From Clostridiales bacterium (lineage in GTDB: Bacteria > Bacillota > Clostridia > Oscillospirales > Oscillospiraceae): a DNA stretch of 30,295 nucleotides. Shown here one piece after another: positions 1 through 8,334 of the stretch; position 1 is the first letter of the stretch, and each line of letters opens with the position of its first letter. The position numbers were made by a program, and so were the translations under genes. Below the pieces are notes generated by a model. The model was not told where the DNA came from and ran no database searches. It was given only the letters and a program-made list of their open reading frames with translations. The stretch spans positions 1 through 30,295 of the forward strand of contig DQIA01000051.1 in NCBI GenBank assembly GCA_003525905.1, written 5' to 3'.

Positions 1-15
1 CTTCTTTATCGCACA

Positions 16-1086
16 TCAGTAAACGTCGCCGGTATCTCGCAGCTCATCTCTTGTCAGCTCCAGCTCCCTTTGGACCTGATTCAGCGCGGAGATGTCCTCC
101 TTCCAGAACACCCAGCCGCGGCGCAGCTTGTGCCGCTTCAAAAGCGTATCGTCGCTCAGATGGACGGTATCCTGCCGGATCTGCTGCAGCTCGCTTTGCG
201 GCAAAGCCTCCTGCATGGAAACAGACGCATATTGGGGGCAAAATGCAGGATCCGTGATCTGGACAGGCAAACTCGTTGCCTCAAAAAGTTCGTCGTATCC
301 GAGGTTAGACTGAATCAGCCCGCATTGAATGCAGCATTCAAAGATGCTCGCAAAGATCAGGCACTGCGACACCGTCATATCACCCGCGAGAACCCAGACC
401 CAATAGACCTTTTTAATATACATGCAAGCATAGACCAACGAAAGCGCAAGCGGAACCAGCGGCAGCCAGCGAATTCTCCTGCTGCGCGGGATGCGGCAGT
501 TTTTCACCATCGAAAGCAACGCGAACCCCGCGCATAGAGCCACCCAACCCAGCACGAAGAAATAGCCGCCTTCATACCGATACTCCTGATCCGATAAAAC
601 GCCGGACGGGAAGGAAAACACCTGCTGGTGCAGATCATTGGTCAGAACGAGCAAAAGAAGCAGCAGCGTTGGAAAGTACAGAAGCTTGGTCCATCGCGGC
701 AGCTGAAAATCCTCTCCCTTGCCCAGTGACAGGGAAACAAAGACCGACAGCATGGGGATGAGCAGCATCGGGAAATAGTAGAAGTACCACAGCCAGCGCT
801 CGGCATCCATGTTATCAATGGAAAATTTGATTGAGCGCAGCAGGATCCACAGCACCATCAGCACTGAGATTGCCAACAGATAGCGCCGCACCTGCGTCTG
901 CACGATGCGCATCCAGATGGAGTAACACCACGCGCTGAACAAAAACACATAGATTCCGCTTCGCAGGTGGTTGACAGCCGGAGAATGAAAAATATGCCGG
1001 CTGGCGTAGCGGAGCCACATGGCAAACGCAATGAGTGCCAACACGCCCAGCACATACAAAAATCTCTTTTTTGTCACTTTGCTCAT
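16..1086 (-). CDS. Truncated 7TM sensor histidine-kinase-like membrane protein
   Basis: The protein (356 aa from the chosen start) has seven or eight hydrophobic segments over roughly residues 10-265, then a short soluble PAS-like region and the start of a coiled coil with an ALNQVQRELELTRDELRDTG motif. This is the layout of the N-terminal 7TM region and linker of LytS-like or 7TM sensor kinases. It stops at TGA right after the coiled coil, so the dimerisation/phosphoacceptor and ATPase domains are missing. I chose the ATG at 1086 because a GGGGAGG site (1095-1101) lies 8 bases upstream; the longer ATG at 1110 would place that site inside the gene. It is divergent from a receiver-like gene at 1311. 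Only 15 bases lie beyond the stop, so a frameshift with the kinase half continuing outside the window cannot be excluded. Membrane sensor is inferred; kinase activity is not supported. Confidence 0.6.
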   Translation of the reverse strand: MSKVTKKRFLYVLGVLALIAFAMWLRYASRHIFHSPAVNHLRSGIYVFLFSAWCYSIWMRIVQTQVRRYLLAISVLMVLWILLRSIKFSIDNMDAERWLWYFYYFPMLLIPMLSVFVSLSLGKGEDFQLPRWTKLLYFPTLLLLLLVLTNDLHQQVFSFPSGVLSDQEYRYEGGYFFVLGWVALCAGFALLSMVKNCRIPRSRRIRWLPLVPLALSLVYACMYIKKVYWVWVLAGDMTVSQCLIFASIFECCIQCGLIQSNLGYDELFEATSLPVQITDPAFCPQYASVSMQEALPQSELQQIRQDTVHLSDDTLLKRHKLRRGWVFWKEDISALNQVQRELELTRDELRDTGDVY

Positions 1087-1122
1087 GCCGCATACCTCCC
1101 CATTCTGCACATCCGTATTGAT

Positions 1123-1150
1123 AGTATATCATGCGGATGGAAAAAGGCAA
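1123..1150 (-). promoter_or_regulatory. Putative sigma-70 promoter of the 7TM sensor gene
   Basis: On the minus strand TTGCCT (1145-1150) and TATACT (1123-1128) are separated by 16 bases, about 37 bases upstream of the chosen ATG at 1086. Close to consensus, but not tested. Confidence 0.55.
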
Positions 1151-1310
1151 CACAGTTTTGCACCCTTTGCTGAGAGAAACGAGTCAGACAATGGCCTTTG
1201 AACAAAAAATAATTGCAAACCCTATCCAATCGGTGGGGGCAAAAAAGAGCGATAACGGATAAAATAAAAACGGAAACTGCAAAAGGGAAAAAAGGTGGTG
1301 AAAAGCACAG

Positions 1311-1694
1311 ATGCGAAGAATTGTGTTGGATATGAAGAACGGGCTCCTGGCGGAGGCGGTCACGCAGTCGCTTTCGGGATGCGACATGGATTTCCTTATC
1401 TACCGTTCTCCAAAGCCGGAGGAAACGCTTGCTCTGTGCCGTACCTGCCGTGCCAACGTGTTGGTGATGGAGGTCATCCGACAGGGCCTCTGGAAGCTGA
1501 GCGAGAGACTCAGGCTCTGCAGTGCTGTAAGGCGGCTCGGTTGGGCCTGCAAGGTCCTGCTTCTGGTAGATGAGAGCACAGACGAACTGCTTGCTTCTGA
1601 GGTGCGGCAGACGGTGAAGGATCAGCTGGCCGATGGTTTTATCTATGCGTCGGTATCGCCAACCTACCTTGCAGGCGTAATCGACACGCTTTGA
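1311..1694 (+). CDS. Small receiver-like (pseudo-response-regulator) protein
   Basis: A 127-aa protein with alternating beta and alpha pattern. It opens with a beta strand (RRIVLDMKNG), has a central strand VLVMEV where a receiver phosphorylation Asp would sit, and a later strand KVLLLVDE. It looks like a single response-regulator receiver fold with no output domain. The expected acidic pocket is poor: the central strand carries Glu rather than Asp, so ordinary phosphotransfer is doubtful. A GGTGG ribosome site lies at 1293-1297, somewhat far from the ATG. It is divergent from the truncated sensor gene, which suggests one old signalling module. The family assignment is by pattern only; it could be an unrelated small alpha/beta protein. 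Confidence 0.5.
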   Translation: MRRIVLDMKNGLLAEAVTQSLSGCDMDFLIYRSPKPEETLALCRTCRANVLVMEVIRQGLWKLSERLRLCSAVRRLGWACKVLLLVDESTDELLASEVRQTVKDQLADGFIYASVSPTYLAGVIDTL

Positions 1695-1720
1695 GGAAAG
1701 GATGGGTGAGAAATGAGAAT

Positions 1721-1739
1721 GCTTTGTGCATAGCAAAGC
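1721..1739 (+). other. Small hairpin downstream of the receiver-like gene
   Basis: GCTTTG and CAAAGC form a 6-bp stem with a 7-base loop, 27 bases after the stop at 1694. No T-run follows, so it is a weak candidate terminator or leader element. The rest of 1695-1912 shows only the ribosome site of the next gene and a possible TACAAT -10 box (1882-1887) without a good -35. Confidence 0.3.
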
Positions 1740-1912
1740 GAGGAAGAGAGTACATAAAAGCGGGACGAAGGAAAGCAGCATTGGGCGCAGCCGGAGGCGT
1801 GTCGGCCGGCCTACAACGCATTTCCGTTGCAGGGCAATCGCCGAAAACGTCTCTGTAACACCACCTGATGGACTCAATTTATACAATACACAATGTAAAA
1901 GGAGGAATCAAG

Positions 1913-4900
1913 ATGAAATCAATCACCCAACGCAGAATATTCAGCTTACTGCTTTCATTGGCAATGCTGGTCGGCCTCCTCCCCGCCTTGGGGAGCATCG
2001 CCTCTGCCGCAGGCAGCGGCACCACCGAAGGCGACCCAAGAATCGTAACCACCTATGCGGAGCTCAGCTCTGCCCTGAGCTCCGGCGTCACCTATGTCAA
2101 GCTCGGTGCCAACATTAACACCAAGGATTTCAATGACGGCGCGGGATATAACAAGTCCATCCAACAGACTGGAACGGTGCAGCTGGATCTTGACGGCTAT
2201 TCCGTGACCTTTTTCAGCAGAACCTCTCCGCTCCCGGCTGCCATCCGCGTCACGGGCGACCTGTCGGTCAAGGACAGCCGCGGCGGCGGCAAGCTCTACA
2301 TCGACGCCAATCCCAATACGGCCAGCAGCAAGCAGGTGCTGATCCACGCCGAGACCGGAAGCTTCACGCTCAACAGCGGGCGGATCGGCGTCGATAACGG
2401 TCTTGCCAAAAACAGCATTGTGGTCGTCGAGGGCAAGGGCGACGCGAAGGTCGTCTTTAACGGCGGCAAGGTCGACGCCATCTCCCCGAAGGTCGGCATC
2501 CCCTATGTCTATTCCGCCCTGCTGTCGTCCAACTGCAAGGCCGAATTCAACGGCGGCGAGTTCGAGGGGCTGGTCGGCTTCACCTACGCCACCCGGACGG
2601 ACGGGATAAGCAAGCCGAAAGCCGTGATCAACGGCGGCAAGTTCAAGGGCGGTATCGTCGTTAAAAAGGGCAGCGAGACCATCACGGAGGGGCGGACTTT
2701 CCCCATCAGCATCCGCGGCGGCAGCTTCGGCCGCGGCCTCTTCACGGAGAATTTCGCGCTCAGCAGCAGCGAGCAGACCCTGGAAAACTTTGCCTTTGCC
2801 GCAATGTTCCCGGAGAGGACCGCTCTGCTTCGCCCCGACGAGCGGACCCGCCTGATCTACCGTCAGAAGGACATCAAGAGCGAATACATGGCCAACTCCA
2901 TCTCGAAGGAGTATATCATCGCCCTGTCAACCAAGAATCTTGATGACTATAAGCGCGTCGCCTTCTCGTCCTACAGCGGCACGGCCTACACCGACGTCTG
3001 CACCAACGCCTTCGGTCTGGTCAAGGTGGAGGTCAACGGTGCGCCGGCCTATGTGCCGCACCAGATGGACGTGACGGGCGGCTACAGCGGCGCTCCGCTG
3101 TACGCGCTCAATCCGAAAAAGCAACTCCGGTTCTACTGGAACCCCCTGCCGGAGGCGATGAGGGACGCGGGCTACAGCTATAAGATCAAGTACACGCTCA
3201 ACGGTACGGATTATCCCGTCACCGCCAGCAGCTACAATAACAATCTCTTGTTTCAGACTATCCCTGTGAATAGCTATAGCTACCAGACGGAGGTGCAGAA
3301 GCTGGGGATCACCGTTGAGCTTTATAAGGACGGCGAGCCGCTGAGACTGAGCGGCGCTTCCAATATGTTCCTGATGCGCTACCGGATGATGTCGGAGACC
3401 GATGTCGCCATTCCCGAGGTCACGCTGACGGTGAAGGACGGCGACCTGACCGCCACCTCCGCCGCGACCGACAGCCCGATTACCGTCTCCGAGGGCGAAG
3501 ACTGCACCGTTTCCAGTCAGGTGAACTGGGCGGACAACGGAGCCGCGCGCAACAAGAGCGTGGTTCTGAAGGCAAAGGAAGGCTTCTATCTGACGAAGGA
3601 CACGAAATTCAACGTCGTCGGCGCGAACAGCATCACGGCAAAGTGGCTCTACAGCACGGACGGCGGTCAGACCTGCGTCGTCGGCGTGGAGGCACAGGAG
3701 TGCGAGCTGATCACCGAGGCAAAGGGCATCGTGCGCGGCCTGGTCTATTATAATCGCGTCAATGACATCTATGTGGAGTCGTATGAGCCGAGCAAATACA
3801 CCATCACCGTTAAGAAGGTCAGCGAATACATCCGCTCCTCCGGCTCTACCATCTATGACAGCTTTCTGTGGCCGGATGAGCTGCTCGACGAGACCGGCGC
3901 CCCCTATTATCTCTACTGCACAGTCGAGGCAAAGCCCGGCTATGTGTTCCGCAGCGGCACCGGAACGCTGAAATATGCCAATGAGGAGTGGAAGCCCGGA
4001 AAATGGGCGGAGGCCATTTGGAACGACGACTGGATGGACATGGACAACATCAGCGCCGGCGCATGCTATAAGCTGCACGACGAGTCAGACACCAATCTGG
4101 GCGGCCTTTGGCTGAACCGGCTCGAGCTGACCAACCTGAATCTGTCCGTGAAGGCACCTGTCGCAGGCGAAAGCCCCGCACCGGGCAGTGACTACTGCAA
4201 GATCGACGGCCTGCCGCCGTACATGAAGCTCGAGCGCGTCGATTGGCTGAAGTGCTATGACGACTGGAGGTACTATTCCGATAAGCCCTTTACCTTCCAG
4301 GCAGGAAAAACGTCGGACGGTGAGAACTGCGAATACCAGTGCTTTATCTATGTCTCCTATGACCTTAGCGGCGTCGGGGTCGCGAAGGGCGCCAAGTTCT
4401 ACCTCAACGACACGCCGTGCAAGCTGGACTGGGAGAATAAGTTCTTCTGGACTGAAACCATGACCGCCGAGGGCAACCCCGTGCAGGAGGATCCCGTTAT
4501 CACGGCCAAGGCAGGTGCCAACGGCACAATCACGCCCTCCGGCAGCGTCACCGTCAAGGCCGGCGCGGATCAAGCCTTTGCCATCCAACCGAACAGCGGC
4601 TATACCGTGTCCAAGGTGCTGGTAGACGGAACGGACGTCGGCGCGGTGACGTCGTACACCTTCAAGAACGTCACGGCCAACCATACCATCGAGGCGGTTT
4701 TTGCGAAGGTGGAAGCAAAGCCGACCAATCCCTTCGTCGACGTTGCCGAGGGAACATACTACTATGACCCGGTGCTTTGGGCGGTGGCAAACGGCATTAC
4801 CTCCGGCGTGGATGCGACGCATTTTGAGCCCGAGGGCACCTGCACCCGTGCGCACGCCGTGACCTTCCTGTGGCGCGCATCGGGTCAGCCCGAACCGAAA

Positions 4901-5254
4901 ACGACCAATATGCCGTTCCGGGACGTAAAGCCCGGCAGCTACTATGAAAAGGCCGTGCTCTGGGCCGTGGAAAACAAGATCACCAATGGTACCGGCACCA
5001 CCACCTTCAGCCCGGACGAAAACTGCACCCGCGCGCAGATCGTCACCTTCCTTTGGCGCAGTAAGGGCGAGCCGTATGCCAGCGATAGCAATAACCCGTT
5101 CACGGACATCGCATCGGACTACTACATGGATGCCGTTTTCTGGGCAGTCAAGGAAGGCATTACAAACGGCACCACCCCCACGACCTTCAGTCCGAACGAA
5201 CGGTGCACGCGCGCGCAGATCGTCACCTTTATCTACCGCGCAATGGTTTCCTGA
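1913..5254 (+). CDS. Secreted SLH-domain cell-surface protein
   Basis: A 1113-aa protein with a Sec signal peptide (basic start, hydrophobic core, probable cleavage after SIASA near residue 32). Residues about 180-290 hold recurring GG-containing turns (NGGKVD, NGGEFE, NGGKFK, RGGSFG) that suggest a parallel beta-helix. A long beta-rich middle follows. Around 863-934 is an InlB-B-like repeat (GANGTITPSG ... ANHTIEAVFAK). The C-terminus has three S-layer homology repeats starting near residues 939, 1000 and 1060 (NPFVDV, MPFRDV, NPFTDI, each with a CTRAxxVTFxxR ending). SLH repeats anchor proteins to secondary cell-wall polymers, so it should be displayed on the surface. The ATG at 1913 is chosen because GGAGG (1901-1905) precedes it and the signal peptide begins there; an upstream in-frame ATG at 1868 has no such site. 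The ligand or role of the ectodomain is unknown. Confidence 0.9.
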   Translation: MKSITQRRIFSLLLSLAMLVGLLPALGSIASAAGSGTTEGDPRIVTTYAELSSALSSGVTYVKLGANINTKDFNDGAGYNKSIQQTGTVQLDLDGYSVTFFSRTSPLPAAIRVTGDLSVKDSRGGGKLYIDANPNTASSKQVLIHAETGSFTLNSGRIGVDNGLAKNSIVVVEGKGDAKVVFNGGKVDAISPKVGIPYVYSALLSSNCKAEFNGGEFEGLVGFTYATRTDGISKPKAVINGGKFKGGIVVKKGSETITEGRTFPISIRGGSFGRGLFTENFALSSSEQTLENFAFAAMFPERTALLRPDERTRLIYRQKDIKSEYMANSISKEYIIALSTKNLDDYKRVAFSSYSGTAYTDVCTNAFGLVKVEVNGAPAYVPHQMDVTGGYSGAPLYALNPKKQLRFYWNPLPEAMRDAGYSYKIKYTLNGTDYPVTASSYNNNLLFQTIPVNSYSYQTEVQKLGITVELYKDGEPLRLSGASNMFLMRYRMMSETDVAIPEVTLTVKDGDLTATSAATDSPITVSEGEDCTVSSQVNWADNGAARNKSVVLKAKEGFYLTKDTKFNVVGANSITAKWLYSTDGGQTCVVGVEAQECELITEAKGIVRGLVYYNRVNDIYVESYEPSKYTITVKKVSEYIRSSGSTIYDSFLWPDELLDETGAPYYLYCTVEAKPGYVFRSGTGTLKYANEEWKPGKWAEAIWNDDWMDMDNISAGACYKLHDESDTNLGGLWLNRLELTNLNLSVKAPVAGESPAPGSDYCKIDGLPPYMKLERVDWLKCYDDWRYYSDKPFTFQAGKTSDGENCEYQCFIYVSYDLSGVGVAKGAKFYLNDTPCKLDWENKFFWTETMTAEGNPVQEDPVITAKAGANGTITPSGSVTVKAGADQAFAIQPNSGYTVSKVLVDGTDVGAVTSYTFKNVTANHTIEAVFAKVEAKPTNPFVDVAEGTYYYDPVLWAVANGITSGVDATHFEPEGTCTRAHAVTFLWRASGQPEPKTTNMPFRDVKPGSYYEKAVLWAVENKITNGTGTTTFSPDENCTRAQIVTFLWRSKGEPYASDSNNPFTDIASDYYMDAVFWAVKEGITNGTTPTTFSPNERCTRAQIVTFIYRAMVS

Positions 5255-5259
5255 ACGAG

Positions 5260-5290
5260 GATGCGCGCGGCGGGACGACCGCCGCGCATC
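5260..5290 (+). terminator. GC-rich hairpin after the SLH gene (no T-run)
   Basis: GCGCGGCGG (5265-5273) pairs perfectly with CCGCCGCGC (5279-5287) around a 5-base loop, with GAT/ATC flanks extending the stem across a small bulge. It begins 6 bases after the stop. No T-run follows, so it may be a partial terminator or an mRNA 3'-end stabiliser. Confidence 0.45.
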
Positions 5291-5345
5291 CCCCGGGAGG
5301 CCCGATACGGAGGAACGCCACTTTACAGCATAAGGAGGGATCATC

Positions 5346-5837
5346 TTGCAGGTCGTAATTCAAAAGATTCCGGAAAATCTGCCGGAATTTGAACTGCTTG
5401 CCGCCGAGGGGCGGCAGCCAGAGCGCATCTGCGCCCTGTTTCTGTGCGCGCTGGCGCTGTTTGACCGAAATAAGGAGGCCGGCGCTGCCGCAATGAACCT
5501 TCTGCGCGGCCCGAAGCCCCTGACGCCGTATGACTGCCAGTTTCTGCGCGACCGACTGCGCGGCAAGCCCTATCTGCCGCTTGCATATTTTGAAGGCGCG
5601 ACGCCGGAAAACGGGTATCAGCCGCAGGTGCCGTACGCGCTGAACGTGCTCGCAGACCCCAGACCGCAGGATTTGGAGCCAGGCTATCTGCGTGTGTTCC
5701 TTAAAACGGCGGGCGCAGATTCGCCGCGGCCCATGAAGCTGCGCCAGAAGGCCTCGACCGGCGAATGGTTCCTTTGGGAATACTCCAGCATTCTCAGCGG
5801 CATCCGTATTCCTGCGGCGGAAGACCCATGGAGCTGA
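5346..5837 (+). CDS. DUF6935-family protein
   Basis: A 163-aa soluble protein. The opening MQVVIQKIPENL and the later GATPENGY and GEWFLWEYSS motifs match what I recall of the DUF6935 family from gut Clostridia, whose function is unknown. The start is a TTG at 5346, supported by an AAGGAGGG site at 5332-5339 and by the family's usual N-terminus; no ATG fits. The protein is predicted cytoplasmic, with no signal peptide or membrane segment. It begins the run of uncharacterised plus-strand genes after the SLH protein. Confidence 0.75.
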   Translation: MQVVIQKIPENLPEFELLAAEGRQPERICALFLCALALFDRNKEAGAAAMNLLRGPKPLTPYDCQFLRDRLRGKPYLPLAYFEGATPENGYQPQVPYALNVLADPRPQDLEPGYLRVFLKTAGADSPRPMKLRQKASTGEWFLWEYSSILSGIRIPAAEDPWS

Positions 5838-5906
5838 CGGGCGAAGGAAACGGCGCGCTGCGCGGCAGCCTGTGAACGCAGCGGCTATTCCAAAAGGGAG
5901 ATCAAC

Positions 5907-6497
5907 GTGAAAAAATCACGGAAAATTGCACTACTTATCATGCTGGCGACCGCGTTTGTTATGCTGGCGGGCGTTTTGCTGTATCGGTTTTTTATCGGGA
6001 GCCGGATACAGGATGGAGGCAGAATGGAAAACCCGGATGCGTACCGGGCGGGAAAAGAGCTGATCGAATTTCGCTGGCAGCAAACCCATACGAATTCTTC
6101 CCGTTGCTTTACGATGCATTTTTATCTGGAGAACGACCTTCCCGTGCTGACCGGACGGTTTCTGAGCCCGGATGGCGGCGAGACGAGAGAAAACGGGAGG
6201 GATGCGTCTTCGACCCCGATCCCATGGCAACTTACCTGGGTGCAATGGTTTGAGCTGCAGAATACGCTGGCGGAGGCTGCACTGCCCGCGTACGAAAAGC
6301 CGCCCCAGGATGCTGCAGAGGAGGCCAACAGCGAAATCTCCATCGTCTGGCGCACCGAGGACGAAGATCAATCCGAAAAGTGCAGCGGCGAGAACGCCGC
6401 CGCGCTGGAGACCTTGGTGCTTCGCATTGCAGAGGAGGCCTACGGCACATCGCAGCTTGAGGCGGGGCTGCCGAGGCCTGCTCCAAAAGGCGGCTGA
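5907..6497 (+). CDS. Membrane-anchored hypothetical protein
   Basis: A 196-aa protein with a basic N-terminus and one hydrophobic segment (about residues 8-30), then a soluble, acidic, probably extracellular domain. The start is GTG at 5907, preceded by AAGGGAG about 7 bases upstream. I do not recognise the domain; the repeated charged/aromatic pattern (IEFRWQQT, LTWVQWFELQ) gives no family. It could also be a non-lipidated secreted protein if the N-terminal segment is cleaved, but no clear cleavage site is seen. It sits 69 bases downstream of the DUF6935 gene. Confidence 0.65.
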   Translation: MKKSRKIALLIMLATAFVMLAGVLLYRFFIGSRIQDGGRMENPDAYRAGKELIEFRWQQTHTNSSRCFTMHFYLENDLPVLTGRFLSPDGGETRENGRDASSTPIPWQLTWVQWFELQNTLAEAALPAYEKPPQDAAEEANSEISIVWRTEDEDQSEKCSGENAAALETLVLRIAEEAYGTSQLEAGLPRPAPKGG

Positions 6498-6538
6498 GCG
6501 CCTCTTGCGCGCAGCGCTGAACAACAGTACGTTTTTGC

Positions 6539-6564
6539 GCAGGGCACACGGCTGTGCGCCCTGC
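6539..6564 (+). other. Intercistronic hairpin
   Basis: GCAGGG (6539-6544) pairs with CCCTGC (6559-6564), with an inner CACA/TGTG stem and a 2-base bulge. No T-run follows on the plus strand. It lies between the membrane-anchored protein and the four-helix membrane protein and may limit read-through. Confidence 0.4.
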
Positions 6565-6608
6565 GGAATCACGAAAAAATGAACAAAAAAATGTAAGGAG
6601 GATCTATT

Positions 6609-7025
6609 ATGAAAGGACATGTGTTTTTGAAGGTTACAGGTATTTTAATGATTATTGCAGCTGCATTTTCCATCATTGTGGGCGTATTGCTCGCCGGAAT
6701 CAGTGCACTTGCTGCGGGGCTGGGTGCGGCCTCCGGACTGAAGTTTACCTTCTGGGCGGCGCTGTTTTTGACGTTAGTCGGCGGCATCTGCCAGCTGATT
6801 GCCGGAATCAAGGGCATCAAGCACAGTAAGCGCAGCGAAAAAGCCGGCAAACTCATCGCTTGGGGCGTCATCGTGGCTGTGTTCAGCATTTTAAGCATCG
6901 TGCTGGATTTAAGCAATGGCGGCGACTTTAGCATCGTCAGCGTCGTGACGGGCGTGGCCGTTCCGGCTCTGTACATCTTGGGTGCAGCGCTCAATGCCAA
7001 GGCAGACGCGCCCTACAGCGCATAA
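6609..7025 (+). CDS. Small four-helix membrane protein
   Basis: A 138-aa hydrophobic protein with about four membrane-spanning segments (around residues 8-40, 47-68, 82-102 and 110-130) and a short basic cytoplasmic loop (KGIKHSKRSEKAGK). A TAAGGAGGA site sits 6 bases before the ATG. The pattern resembles small Clostridial membrane proteins of unknown function. No catalytic motif is visible. The next gene starts 35 bases downstream. Confidence 0.7.
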   Translation: MKGHVFLKVTGILMIIAAAFSIIVGVLLAGISALAAGLGAASGLKFTFWAALFLTLVGGICQLIAGIKGIKHSKRSEKAGKLIAWGVIVAVFSILSIVLDLSNGGDFSIVSVVTGVAVPALYILGAALNAKADAPYSA

Positions 7026-7060
7026 TTTAGCAAGCAGACACAAAGGAGATCGAGATATAT

Positions 7061-7831
7061 ATGGGACTGTTCGATAAAAAGTATTGCGACATTTGCGGAG
7101 AAAAGATCGGCTTACTTGGAAACCGCAAGCTGGAAAACGGAAATCTCTGCAAAAACTGCGCCAGAAAGCTCTCCCCGTGGTTCTCCGACCGGCGCGGCAG
7201 CACCGTAGAGGAGATCCGTGCGCAGCTTGCCTACCGGGCGGAGAATCAGGAAAAGGTCGCGGCCTTCCATACGACCAGAACGCTCGGCGCGGACACAAAG
7301 GTGCTTCTTGACGAAGATGCCGGAAAATTCATGGTGACCCGGGCCAGGAATCTTGCGGAGGCCAACCCGGACGTTCTGGACTTTGCCGACGTGACCGGCT
7401 GCAACCTCGACATTGACGAGAGCAGCACGGAGCTTAAGCGCAAGGACAATGACGGCAAGGAGGTCAGCTACAATCCGCCGCGCTATGAATACTCCTATGA
7501 TTTTTATATCACCATTTTTGTCAACAATCCCTATTTCGACGAAATGCGCTTCCAGATCAACTCCAGTTCCGTGGACATTACGCCGCCGCCTGGAACGCGT
7601 CCTGGCATGACGTCCCGGTATAATCCGGAAAGCAATGTTGAGTACCGCAATTGTAAAAAGCTCGGCGAAGAAATCCGGCAGGTTCTGACGCAGGTCCGCA
7701 GGGATGTGCGCGAAAAGATCGAGCAGGCTGCCGCTCCCAAAGCGGCAGTCACCTGCCCCTGCTGCGGCGCGACGACCACGCCGGATGCAAGCGGTTGCTG
7801 TGAATACTGCGGCGGCGCAGTGAACGGCTGA
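7061..7831 (+). CDS. DUF4428 zinc-finger protein with C-terminal zinc ribbon
   Basis: A 256-aa cytoplasmic protein. The N-terminus (residues 1-50) is the DUF4428 treble-clef-like module: CDICGEKIG followed by LCKNCARKLSPWF, giving two CxxC pairs. Residues about 70-215 are a beta-rich domain with YEYSYDFYITIFVNNPYFDE, possibly PH-like. The C-terminus (about 230-256) is a second zinc ribbon, CPCCG ... CCEYCGG. Two metal sites at the two ends of one chain suggest a binding or assembly role rather than catalysis. Members of this group often sit near TPM and zinc-ribbon membrane proteins, as here. The function is unknown. Confidence 0.8.
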   Translation: MGLFDKKYCDICGEKIGLLGNRKLENGNLCKNCARKLSPWFSDRRGSTVEEIRAQLAYRAENQEKVAAFHTTRTLGADTKVLLDEDAGKFMVTRARNLAEANPDVLDFADVTGCNLDIDESSTELKRKDNDGKEVSYNPPRYEYSYDFYITIFVNNPYFDEMRFQINSSSVDITPPPGTRPGMTSRYNPESNVEYRNCKKLGEEIRQVLTQVRRDVREKIEQAAAPKAAVTCPCCGATTTPDASGCCEYCGGAVNG

Positions 7832-7871
7832 ACCATCCATCAAACGAACAGAAAGAAAGAGGGACTAAAAA

Positions 7872-8201
7872 ATGAAAAAGTATGTAGCATTATTCCTGAT
7901 TGCGGTTACGCTTCTGACGCTTGCCGCCTGTGGCAGCAAGGATGCGCTGGCCGGAACATGGTCTGCTGATCTCGGAGATGACGGCGTGATCACATGGACG
8001 TTCAACGGAAAAGGCAAATGCACCATGGAGAATGCGTACATGAAGCAGGATGGCACCTATACCATTGACGGCGACCAGCTTACGGTAACACTGGAGGCTT
8101 GGAGCGAACCGTCTACTTACACGTTCTCCGTGGACGGCAGCAGCCTTACCATGAAGGAGAACTCCGGTTACGGCATCAGCGGCACCTTTGCCAAAAAATA
8201 A
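7872..8201 (+). CDS. Small lipocalin-like lipoprotein
   Basis: A 109-aa lipoprotein: signal peptide with lipobox LAAC, lipidated Cys at residue 20. The mature part is a short beta-rich domain with the GTWS ... ITWTFNGKGKCTM ... GTYTIDGDQLTVTL pattern seen in DUF5640-like or lipocalin-like small lipoproteins, which start each domain with a G-x-W. It should sit on the outer face of the membrane. The ligand is unknown. Confidence 0.75.
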   Translation: MKKYVALFLIAVTLLTLAACGSKDALAGTWSADLGDDGVITWTFNGKGKCTMENAYMKQDGTYTIDGDQLTVTLEAWSEPSTYTFSVDGSSLTMKENSGYGISGTFAKK

Positions 8202-8232
8202 GCTGCACAGGAGCCGACGCGAATAGAAACAA

Positions 8233-8267
8233 CGAAAAATGTCTCAGATATGCACTCACATTTTTCG
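8233..8267 (+). terminator. 10-bp inverted repeat, possible terminator
   Basis: CGAAAAATGT (8233-8242) and ACATTTTTCG (8258-8267) are perfect inverted copies with a 15-base loop, 31 bases after the small lipoprotein gene. The 3' arm contains five T's. It could terminate in either direction or act as a dyad operator. Confidence 0.45.
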
Positions 8268-8334
8268 CCGGAACCGCATGCTATTTCTGCTGATCGGCAG
8301 ATTTGCACATCCTGAAGGATGCTGGGAGGGAATT

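Noticed and set aside
1083..1886. Minus-strand open frame of 267 codons over the receiver-like gene
   Set aside because: It spans two intergenic regions with promoter-like sequence, has no ribosome site, and no family pattern.
1695..1912. Cyclic-di-GMP or other riboswitch ahead of the SLH gene
   Set aside because: Some short stems are present but I could not find the conserved core of any class I know.
2927..5344. Minus-strand open frames of 383 and 419 codons inside the SLH gene
   Set aside because: They are antisense to a protein with a signal peptide and three SLH repeats and show no motifs of their own.
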